A DNA stretch of 64,000 bases. Source: Elephas maximus indicus (taxonomy: Eukaryota; Chordata; Mammalia; Proboscidea; Elephantidae). How positions within the stretch are numbered: position 1 is the stretch's first letter; every line of letters begins with the position of its first letter. The notes beneath the pieces are model-generated. The model had not been told where the DNA came from and searched no databases. It saw only the letters and a list, made by a program, of their open reading frames with translations. A program made the position numbers and the translations under genes. Positions 23,845 to 33,459 of the stretch are shown here, in pieces. The stretch lies in NCBI RefSeq assembly GCF_024166365.1, contig NC_064825.1, positions 104,608,480 through 104,672,479 on the forward strand, read 5' to 3'.

Positions 23845-24055
23845 TCCCTGGGTGGTGCAAATGTTTAACACACTCAGCTGCTAACCAAAAGACTGGAACT
23901 TGAAGTCCACCTCCAGGCACTTCAGAAGAAAGGCCTAGCCATCAACTTTCAAAAAATCTGTCCTTGAAAACCTTATGGAGTATAATTCTACCCTGATACA
24001 CACCGGGTCTCCATCAGTCAAAATCAACTTGATAGCAGCTGCTTTTGTTTTAAAG
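23845..24055 (+). repeat. AfroSINE, longer subtype (unit 2 copy)
   Basis: Homologue of 12,393-12,597: head 'ccctgggtggtgcaaatgtt', tail 'catcagtcaaaatcaacttg'. Shared position shows that it was inserted before the units duplicated. 24,055-25,300 is the distal unit flank without a gene. Confidence 0.85.
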
Positions 24056-25837
24056 AATTTTTTCTCTTTTCATTTTATTGGAAAAGAATGAATGACAGAT
24101 CTGTTGACTCTGATGACGGAATGTAGCATTATGATTGAAGTTTTAGGGAAAGCTGGAGGTGGCCCATTAGGCCACTTCAGAAAGGTTACAAACCTAACAG
24201 TTTGTTGCTCCATACTATATTTAAACATTTTACTCTACCTATTTATATGGCTATTTATATTCCACAAAAGACGCAGAATTGAAGTGATTCATCAGAAAAG
24301 TCATGGCCAAGAACCTTCGCATCAATCACCAATGAAATTAAAGAACATGTGTTGCTTTCTTTGTGTTAAAATTTTAAATATCTGTCTTCACCAAAAGAAC
24401 TGGCTGACAAGGACCTCACGTGTCATGATCCATGGAAAGAATTCCCCAGAGAAGTGCCTGACACATGGCAAGGAGCCTGTGGAAGCACTGGGTGGTCTCA
24501 CTAGGTAATAAGAGGGACACTCAGGGTAAAGGATATCTTCCCTCACTCTCAACACCCTCAGCTAGTGCATGGATGGGTGAGAGCTGGTAAGGGCCCACAC
24601 CATGGCACAGGGCTAAGGTTCAGCAGGGCACCGTTTTTACCCTGAGCCCTGAACATGTGCTGTGTCACCAAACTCAGCATGTTAACACCACTCTGGGAAC
24701 ACAGTGCAATGCAATCCTGTGAAAAACATAAAGAACCAGCCTGCAGAAGCCATTTCCTTGACAGATCACCTAACTGGAGCTAGGCGTCTGGCCACAAAAA
24801 AAGGGATTACTTGATTGGAGCTGAATAAGAGCTCCTAGAGGCTTCTGGTTGACCTTATGCATGGAACAGATTATAGAAGAATAACCTGAAAAGGAGAAAT
24901 AGGGAGGGGCCCATGCAGGCAGATCCAGCTTGGGATGCCCCACACATAAGGAACTACAGACTTCCCAGTCCTAGGCAATGGAGAATTTAGAAAATCTTGC
25001 TGAAGGCACTCCAAAGTGTTGAAGCAAGGACAAGGTCCTGCTTGCCCAGGTCTAAGTGTAGTGCTATCTAGAATATCAGTTCTTCAAATCTGTGAACATA
25101 AAGTGAGAGTATAAGCCATTTAGAGAGACCGAGGGAAGCGAATGTGTTCTAGACAGAGGGAATAGCTGACGTATGTACATACTCTATGACAAGAGCATAT
25201 CTGCTCAGTAAGAGGAACAGAAAGGGATCACATGGACTGGAAGATCACTGAGGGGTCAGCCATGACAGAGGAGTTGAGAGAGGAGTGAGGGTGCCATGAT
25301 TACTGCAGTATCCCATTGTTCTCTTCAAATATTTCCTCTTGGTCTATGTACAGGTTCTGGAATTCCCATTCTTCCCAATGTAATCCATAATTTGTTATGA
25401 TCCACACAGTCGCGTGCCTTTGCATAGACAGTAAATCACAGGTAAACATCTTTTTGGTATTCTCTGCTTTCAGCCAAGATCTATCTGACATCACTAATGA
25501 TATCCTTCATTCCACAAACTCTTCTGAATCCACCTTGAATTTCCAGAAGTTCCCTGCAAATGCACTGCTGTGACCCCTTTTGAATGATTTTTAGTACAAT
25601 TTTACTTCTCTGTGAAATTAATGATTTTGTTTGATAATTTCCACATTCTGTTGGATCACCTTTCTTTGGAATGCACAAATATGGACCTTTTCCAGTCAGT
25701 AGGCCAGGTAGGTATCTTCCTAATTCCTTGGCATAGATGAGTGAGCACCTCCAGAGTTTCATCCGTTTGTTGAAACATCTCAGTTGGAATTCCATCAATT
25801 CCTGGAGCCTAAGTTTTCACCAGTATCTTCAGTGTTG

Positions 25838-25895
25838 CTATAGGGTCGACATGAGCCAGAATCTAATCCAGGACAATTTTATTTATTTTTTTAAC
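25838..25895 (+). repeat. Truncated AfroSINE nested in the RTE
   Basis: 'gctatagggtcgacatgagc' with 'cagaatc' and an A/T-rich tail is the last part of an AfroSINE. It interrupts RTE text that elsewhere reads straight through ('cagtgctgtttggacttc'). Confidence 0.6.
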
Positions 25896-26371
25896 GCAGC
25901 TTGGATGTCTTCCTTCAATATTATCAGTTCGTGATCCTATGCTACCTCCTTTTGAACATGGACCAATTATTTGAGTACAGGGACTTTGTGTATTCTTTCA
26001 ATCTTCTTTTGATGCTTCCTGCTTCATTTTGTATTATGCCCACAGAATCCTTCAAAATTGCAACTCGAGTCCTGATTTTTTTTTTTTTTTTTTTTTTCAG
26101 TTTTTTCAGCTTGAGAGAAGCCGGATGTGTTCTTCCCTTTTGGTTTTCTAATTCCAGGTCTGTACACATTTCATTATAATACTTCGTCTTCTCAAGCCAT
26201 TCATTGAAATTTTCTGTCCAACTCATTTCCTTCACCATTTCTTCCAATCTCCTTAGGCACTCTACAGTCAAAGCTGAATTTAAGGGTCTCTCCTGACGTC
26301 CATTTTTGTCTTTTCTTTCTTTCCTGTCTTTTGAATGACCTTTTGTTTTTTTCATGTATGATGTCTGCCTT

Positions 26372-26455
26372 AGGCTGGATTCTCTAGAGAAGCACAACCA
26401 GTAAAGCTTATAGAGAGAGAGATTTATATCAAGGAAGTGGCTCAGTGATCACAAT
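26372..26455. repeat. Short unidentified repeat nested in the RTE
   Basis: About 85 bp with 'ctggattctctagagaagca' and 'agagagagatttatatcaag' interrupts RTE text that resumes at 'aatgtccttgatatcatccc'. The wording is that of a common mammalian medium-reiterated terminal sequence, but I cannot name the family. Confidence 0.35.
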
Positions 26456-27724
26456 GTCCTTGATATCATCCCACAACTAGTCAGATCTTTGGTTACTAGC
26501 TTTCAGTGTGTCAAATCTATTCTTGAGATGGTCTCCACATTCAGGTGTGATATACATGAGGTCACATTTTGGCACTCACAGGCTTGTTTTAGTTTTCTTC
26601 TGCTTCAACTTGAGCTTCCATTTGACCAGTTGATGTTCTGTTCCACAGTTGGCCCCTGGACTTCTTTTGACTGATATTGATCTTTTCCATCATCTCTTTC
26701 CACATACGTAGTTGATTTGATTCCTCTGTTTGCATCCTGTGTCGTCCAAGTGTACAGCTGCCATTTATGTTGTTGAAAGAAGGTATTTGCAATGAATAAG
26801 TCATTGATCTTGCAGAATTCCGTCATGTGATTTCGGGCATTATTTCTATCACCAAGCTCATATTTTTCAGCTACGAATTATTCTTCATTTTCACCTTTCC
26901 GCCAGTAATTACCAATGCATCTTGATTGCATGTTTGATCAATTTCAGACTGTAGAAGTTGGTAAAAATCTTCGATTTCCTCATCTTCGGCCTTAGTACTC
27001 TGTGTGTCAATTTGAAAAATAGTCGTATTAACTGGTCTCCCTTGTAGCCATATGCATATTATTGCCTATCATTCATAGCATTTTACTTCAAGATAGATCT
27101 TAAAATGTTCTTTTTGATGATGACTGTGCCACCATTCCTCTTTAATTGATCATTCCCAGCATAGTAGACCATATGATTGTCTGATTAAAAATGGCCAAAA
27201 CAAGTCTATTTCAGCTAACTAATGCCAATGATATCAATCTTTATATGTTCTATTTCATTTTGGATGGCTTCCAATTTTTCAAAATTCACACTTAATACAT
27301 TCTACTTTCCGATTATTAATGGATATTTGAAGCTGTTTCTTCTCGTTTTGAGTCATGCCACATCATCAAATGAAGGTCCTGAAAGCTTTACCCCACCCAT
27401 GTCATTAAGTTCTACTCAAATGTGAGGAGGCTGCTCTTCCCCAGTCGTATTTTGAGTGCCTTCCAAACTGAGGGGCTCATCTTCTGACACTACATTGGAC
27501 AATGTTCTGCTGCTATTCTTAAGGTTTCCTCTAGATATTTTTTTTTTCAGAAATAGACTGCCAGCTTCTTCCTTTTAGTCTGTCTTAGTCTGGAAGCTCC
27601 ACTGAAACCTATCCATCATGGGTGACCCTGCTGGCTTTTGAAATAGTGGTGGCATAGAGTCCAGCATCACAGCAACATGAAAGCCCCCACAGTACGACAA
27701 ACTGATAGACACATTGTGATATGT

Positions 27725-27765
27725 AAGTGTGTGTGTACATATATATATATAATCACCTGCTATGT
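27725..27765. repeat. (TG)n/(TA)n simple repeat
   Basis: 'gtgtgtgtgtacatatatat' microsatellite directly beyond the 5' end of the RTE. 27,765-29,085 has no gene or clear repeat that I recognise. Confidence 0.7.
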
Positions 27766-29088
27766 ATGTGTATAGATATATCAAGAACATCAAAATGCTT
27801 ATTTTGGTCTTTGGTCATTATCTCTCTCTAGGGAGGTAAGTCTCCTTAGGAAACCCAATTACCATATGAGATTTGCTTGATAAAGCTAGGATTTGAACAC
27901 AGGGCATTATTGATTATGGTCTAAAGTAGCCATAGTCTGAAATATCCCTCTTCACACAGAGCTGTACCAAACAGGCAGGCAGGCCACTAATCAGCGAAAC
28001 ACATCCCCTGCACTAGGACTGTGCCTGATACCTAATAAGAAGTTTTACCTCCTTGATATACTTCTATGTTTTCAAGCTGGGAGTCTCATTTCCGTGGACG
28101 TCTTCTCTCTTTGGATGAATTATTGTAACAATGGTTCTTTTTTTATGCGTCAGTTGTTGTCTTACATTATTGCATATGATCTCATCAATGACATGCTATA
28201 TTATTACATGTGATCTCATCAATGACATCATTGTTATAATGTAACTCTCACAATTTTACAAAATTGTCACTAATTCACCAACCAAAGATTTAGGCAGGGC
28301 TCACTGACTTAAGTTACACACACAAAAAAAGATATATAGGACTAAACTTTATGAATGAATAATGGTTAACAAAAATATATTAAAGTCCATTGGAAGAGAT
28401 TATTGCTCAATACAGTTGCTATTTATTATAACTAGAGTTGTCCTTATTTGAATATAAGGTCATGATTTATCCCTCTGTGCATGTCCAGAGGCAGCTGAAA
28501 GGTTTTTTTTGTTGTTGTTGCTTTGTTTTTTTTAAGGATGTTACAAAAAGAAGCAAAGTGTCAAATAGGGGCTTAATTAGCTAATATTTATGGTCCTATG
28601 AGATTCTTGTGGTGACCACACCCCATTGACTGTTGAACAAGAAAAAAAGCAGATTCAGTAGTGCTAGAACTTATTGGTCAACAAAATAAATCAGTCAAAG
28701 ATCAGGGACAAATTATTAAATATGGATGGAAAACATAGAGAAGAGAAGCTCAAACCAGAATAATGTACAAAAGAGTGAGGTGAAGCTATGCATACAACAG
28801 GATCTGGATTATGTACTGCAAAAGAACAAGGGTAGCAACCCCAGAGAGCATAATTGGGGAGTAAGCATTTGGTCCCACAAATATTACTGTATTTGATGTT
28901 CTGTTACTTTATGGGACATTGGTTCATAAAAAAGAAAACAGAGTCTGTGCTCACGCAACAATGTCCCCAAACATATTTCTGGGAGAGAACCCTATTTTCT
29001 CTTCTCTGTCAATCCAATTTCATTTAAATTTTTAGAGAATTAACAGTTGAAATCTTCTATTCTTTACCATCTCAAGTCATAGTTTATT

Positions 29089-29987
29089 TTACCACAACTT
29101 TCTTATGGAATTTTTTATGTCTGTGTTCCTAAGAGAGTATATCAGAGGGTTAAGCAAGGGTGTCCCCATAGTGTAAAACACAGCCACCATCTTGTCCACT
29201 AGAGAAGTGATTGGAGGGCGAGTATATGCGAATATACGTGGAACAAAGAATAAAATGACAATGATAATGTGAGAGGTGCAGGTAGAGAGGGCTTTCTTCT
29301 TCTGCACTCTTGTTAGTCACAGAGCATAAGATGAAAACATAGGAGATGATCAGGATTATGAAACTCACCATGCATATGGCCCCACTATTAAACACCATGA
29401 GTGGGTTTATAACATAAGTATCCATGCAGGCAAGTTTCAACAAAGGCTGTACATCACAGAAATAGTGGTCAATAACATTGGGGCCACAGAAGGGTAATTT
29501 CAAAACCAAGAAAACCTGTACTAATGAATGGATGCAAGATCCCACCCAAGCCAGATTCAACAATGCACCACAGACACACTGGCTCATGATGGTTGTGTAT
29601 CGCAGGGGTTTGCAAATGACCACATAGCGATCAAAGGACATGAGTATGAGCACAAAGATCTCCATGCACCCAAAAAAAATGGGTGGCAAAAACCTGAGTC
29701 ATGCACTCATTGTAGGAGATGACTTTCTTCTTAGATATAGCATCTATGATTAACCTGGAAGCTGTGGTTGTTGAGTAGCAGGCATCAGCAAAGGACAAGT
29801 AGAAAAGGAAGAATTACAAGGTTCCTCCTAACATCTGACTGTATCTGATGGTCATCACAATAAATAAGTTTGCCAGCAGAGTTGCAAGGTAGAGAAACAA
29901 GAAGACCACAAACACTATTTTCTTCTTCAGAACATCCTGTGTTAACCCAAACAGAATGAACTCAGTCACACTGCTGTTCAGCTCCAT
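29089..29987 (-). pseudogene. Olfactory receptor pseudogene, OR4C16/OR4C11-like
   Basis: A diverged family-4 OR outside the duplicated units. Start 29,987 (MELNSSVTEFILFGLTQD...), end at the TAA after RKLW (29,089-29,091). Motifs remain: FDRYVVICKPL at TM3, [16 protein letters not shown] in loop 2, KALSTCTSH and NPLIYSLRN. It is dead by at least three lesions: an in-frame TAG/TAA stop in place of the proline of the PMYFF motif (near 29,815), an extra T in a T-run near 29,675 that shifts the frame before GCMEIF, and a shift near 29,300-29,307 before KKALSTC. The wording is closest, from memory, to human OR4C16 and OR4C11, so this is a separate and older lineage than the unit ORs. Confidence 0.85.
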
Positions 29988-30115
29988 GGTAACAATTGAT
30001 GTAAAAAGAATGCAGCTGAGATATGGTTTATCTGCAAAGAAAAGTATTTAAGTGGAGACTTGGCAATAGCAGTGGACTTAGACTCTGAACTACAACTTTA
30101 TAGTTCTAATTCTGT

Positions 30116-30409
30116 GATGGTTCAGTATAGAATTCTCGCCTTCAGTATGGGAGACCCAGTTCATTCCAGCCAATGCACCATAGGGGCAGCCACTACCCAT
30201 TTGTCAGTGAGGGCTTGTGTGTTACAACAATGCTAAACAAGGTTCAGCAGACCTTCCAGATTAAGGGAAAAAGGAGTAGAAAGAAAAGCCTGCGATCTAC
30301 TTCTGGAAATTACTCAATAAAAACCCAGTGGATCACAGTGGTGTGATCCCATGTTCTGCATGAGGTCAGCATAAGTCAGGGGCAACTTGACGGCAGCTGG
30401 GAACAACAG
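30116..30409 (+). repeat. SINE derived from tRNA-Gly
   Basis: The head 'ggttcagtatagaattctcg' followed by 'ccttcagtatgggagacccagttcattcc' keeps the A and B boxes of tRNA-Gly(GCC). The body is unlike the common AfroSINE, and the tail 'cagcataagtcaggggcaac' resembles an AfroSINE/RTE tail. It is about 290 bp long. It is not a functional tRNA gene: the 3' half of the clover leaf is decayed. Confidence 0.65.
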
Positions 30410-30580
30410 CATTATCATTTGGGAATTTTTTTTTTTTTTAATGTTGATGCCCATGCTTTAACCTCAAGCACTGACTCAAAATCTTCCTTGTGGGACCAAC
30501 ATATTTTGGGGGATTAAAAAAAGCCACAGGTAATCGTGCTCTCTGACAAAATCTGAGAACTGCTTATTTTGCTGTATGAC

Positions 30581-31102
30581 TGTCATAGATTGAATTGTGC
30601 CCCCCGAAAATATCTGTCAATTTGGCTAGGCCATGATTCCCAGTATTATGTGATTGTTCACCACCTTGTCATCTGATGTGATTATGCTATGTGTTGCAAA
30701 TCCTACCTCTATGATGTTAATGAGGCAGGATTAGAGGCAGTTATGTTAACGAGTCAGTACTCAATCTACAAGATTAGGTTGTGTCTTAAACTAATCTGTT
30801 TCGAGGTATAAAAAGGAGAATCCAGCAGACAGACATGGGGACCTCATGTCACCAAGAAAACAGCACAGGGAGCAGAGCAAGTCCTTTGGACCCAGGGTTC
30901 CTGTGTGGAGAAGCTCCTAGACCAAGGAAAGATTGATGACAAGGACTTTCCTCCAGAGCCAAAAGAGAGAGAAAGCCTTTCCGTGGAGCAGGCACCCCGA
31001 ATTTGGACTTCTAGCCTCTTAGACTATGAGAGAATAAATTTCTCTTGGTTAAAGCCATCCACTTGTGGTATCTCTGTTATAGCAGCTTGAGATGACTAGA
31101 CA
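30581..31102 (+). mobile_element. Solo LTR fossil, ERVL-MaLR-like
   Basis: A 522-bp LTR starting TG and ending CA, flanked by the perfect 5-bp target duplication 'atgac' (30,576-30,580 and 31,103-31,107), the length usual for ERVL/MaLR elements. A 'gtataaaaagg' box lies near 30,805 and an AATAAA near 31,033. No internal sequence adjoins it. The 3' half of a second copy lies at 61,936-62,237. An open frame inside it (30,905-31,090) is not a gene. Confidence 0.8.
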
Positions 31103-31187
31103 ATGACCTTGAGCAAGTCACTTTAATATCTCGAAACATTTTTGTCATATAAAACTTAAATCCTACTAGACGCTTTATAAGTATATG

Positions 31188-31402
31188 TAAAGAACCCTAG
31201 TGGTACAGCAATGAGGCACTAGGCTGTTAACTGAAAGGTTGGAGATTGGAACACATCAGCCACTCCACAGGAGAAAGATGTGGCAGTCTGCTTCCCTAAA
31301 GATTAAAAAACCTTGGAAACCCTATGGGGCAGTTTTACTCTGTTCTATAGGGTCACTATGAATTGGAATTGACTCAACGGCAACAGGTTTGGTTTTTCTT
31401 TT
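31188..31402 (+). repeat. AfroSINE, full-length longer subtype
   Basis: The head is 'gaaccctagtggtacagcaa'; the middle block 'actccacaggagaaagatgt' and the end 'ttggaattgactcaacggca' are both present. It gives the reference layout for the longer AfroSINE subtype in this window. Confidence 0.88.
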
Positions 31403-33405
31403 TCTATGCAAGCATATATGGAAAATATGTGTATATGTATATAAGTATCTGAAAAATAAATTCCTGTATAATTTAAATATTGTATTTGGAGATTCTTTAT
31501 TGGGAAAAACATTCCTTAATTTGGAAACAAGTTAGTACCAATTATTCCGGACCTCTCCAGTACCTTGCCTGGGTTTGGCTTTAAGAAGAATTCATTTCTC
31601 CAACTTTTGACTCTTGATTTTACCTTCATTGTCAGTCAGGACACATGAGATATTTGAATAAATCGTTGAGGCTAATATTATAAAATAAAATTTCTATGTA
31701 TGTGAAATCATCCATTACATTAGATACATGGTATTGAGTTTCATATTCTGTGGATGCAACATGATATACCACTTCTTATATTTCTAATGCCTGAATGATG
31801 TCTTTACTCAATATGATTCTCCTACCAATATCTTCCAAAAGTTTTTTTTGCTAATTTTTGTTTCTCTTAAAATATAATTTTAAAAAAATTTCATAATTTC
31901 ACCATGTAGATATCTTCCCCATTGTCCTACTTTATTTTTTGCTTATATACAAGCATATCTATAGGATTGCATCATCCTATAATTTTTTAAACATTTTGAT
32001 TTTCATTTTGGATTGTTAAAATCCTTTTCCCACATACAGAGAATCTAAAATGTACTTACTTATTTTAGCAGTTGTAAATTAGCATATACAAACTCATAAT
32101 ATATTTTTAAATTTTTTAAATTATTTAATTTGTTTTCAAATTTTCACTGTTACAGAAAACTTTTGACTGAACCTCATCTCATGTACAGTCGTTATATTTA
32201 GCCATTTTGGCAAGTACATTTCCAGGGGGTTATTGAGGCAAAAGATATTATATTCATAAATATTGGTAATCATTGTCAAATAACTTTCTGATTTTGTTGT
32301 ATCAATAATTATTACAAATATTTTATTTAAAAAATAAATATATGTACGCTACAGTATATCTAACATTTACAATAAATTACAGAGTAAAAAATAAAATCTC
32401 CTTGTAAAATTCATGATTTCACAATCACACTTTACAGAGGTAACTAATAGTTCCTTACATGTCCTTCCAGGTTTTTCAGAGTTATACATGTACATATATA
32501 TATATGTACATACATATTTTTAAATATACTTTTTTATGTAAAAAACTGGATTTTTTCCTAAAATCACAGGAATATGAAACATTTATAATGAAAATCTAAC
32601 TTGAAGCATTATCTCATTTGCTTGATGAGTATAATTAAAACTATGTTATACGTTTCCTTGATTACTGGCAATAAGTATAATATTTTTATATTTTTTTTAT
32701 TTCTCATATTTTGCTTTCCAAATTTTATACATATATATATGTCAGTTAATTTTTTAATATCTTTAAAGTTTGAGCTCTTTCCTTTTCATATTTATATAGT
32801 TCAGTCTTCAATTGGGGAGTTATGTCTTTATCCTGTCTTATATTATATCTGTAATTTTTAATACTAATCTCAAAAGATCTAGAATTTGTTTTAGGATGAT
32901 TTTGGGATACTCTTCTTTTTTGTGATTAACCACCAATCCATCAGTGAGCCAATAACACCTTCGATCAGCCATCACATGTACTAAGAACCTACTCAGATCT
33001 GTGGTAGCTACAATGGGACATAGAAATATGTCTTTAGGCTCCTTACAGTCAAATTGGAAGGAAAATATACCTCTGAATAAGATAATGAGTTATGTAAGAA
33101 TTATACACAAAAATATAAAAAAAAACAAACATTTTTTTGTTTTTTTATGCATAAATATATATATATATATATTTATGTATGATAATACCTAATGAATTAC
33201 GGTTCCAAAAGTAGAGAGAATCCTACAGAATAAAGTGAAGGTCAGTGAAGGTTAAAAAATGAGATAGTAATGGAGTTACAGATTTGAATGTGTGAAAACG
33301 AAGTTTCCAGCTAGGTTCTCTGGAACTAAAGTACTGATTAAGCTTATACAGATTTTCCCTAAGCAGAACTAATATTTCAAAGTTAGTAACTCAATTTGTC
33401 CCTGT
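31403..33405. other. AT-rich sequence without genes
   Basis: About 2 kb of strongly AT-rich DNA with short (TA)n runs near 32,493-32,515 and 33,155-33,172. The open frames (for example 32,601-32,861) are hydrophobic and low in complexity and match nothing I know. Confidence 0.6.
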
Positions 33406-33410
33406 AATAC

Positions 33411-33456
33411 CCAACCCAGTGCCGTTGAGTCGATTCCGACTCATAGCGACCCTATC
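33411..33456 (-). repeat. 5'-truncated AfroSINE with target duplication
   Basis: 'cgttgagtcgattccgactc' and 'atagcgaccctat' are the antisense 3' end of an AfroSINE. It is flanked by direct repeats 'tccctgtaa' at about 33,400 and 33,454. Its sequence is very close to consensus, so it is probably young. Confidence 0.8.
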
Positions 33457-33459
33457 CCT

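Larger units (their letters stand above)
15485..25307. repeat. Segmental duplication unit 2 (about 9.8 kb)
   Basis: The second tandem copy restarts with 'gttaaaagagtttcagaaagc' and keeps the order of unit 1. Its own insertions are a solo LTR (19,689-20,365), a poly(A) stretch inside the OR, a truncated AfroSINE (17,938-18,000) and an antisense AfroSINE (22,361-22,503). It ends abruptly at an RTE LINE near 25,308, where unit 1 continues for a further 1.6 kb. Confidence 0.85.
25308..27715 (-). mobile_element. RTE LINE, 2.4 kb, 5' half plus RT, lacking its 3' end
   Basis: The longest RTE copy here. On the minus strand, from right to left, it has the 5' leader (about 27,560-27,715), an endonuclease region (about 26,600-27,540), the linker (about 25,950-26,370; 'KMSWTENFNEWLEKTKYYNE'-like text) and the RT start (25,481-25,798; 'PKKGDPTECGNYQTKSLIS'). 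It stops inside the RT domain and lacks the 3' terminal repeat that all other copies show, so its left edge is a breakpoint and not a normal 5' truncation. Frames are broken. Two smaller insertions interrupt it. Confidence 0.88.

Noticed and set aside
25942-26397. 151-codon lysine-rich frame
   Set aside because: It lies in the RTE linker, interrupted by a nested repeat; it is part of the LINE and not a host gene.
30116-30190. Possible tRNA-Gly gene
   Set aside because: A and B boxes are present, but the clover leaf is decayed and continues into a SINE body.
30905-31090. Open frame with a leucine-rich text, also found at 61,967-62,233
   Set aside because: It lies inside an LTR family, so the recurrence is that of the repeat.
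32601-32861. Hydrophobic 86-codon frame resembling membrane segments
   Set aside because: AT-rich DNA readily codes for F, I, L and Y; there is no conserved motif and no homologue.
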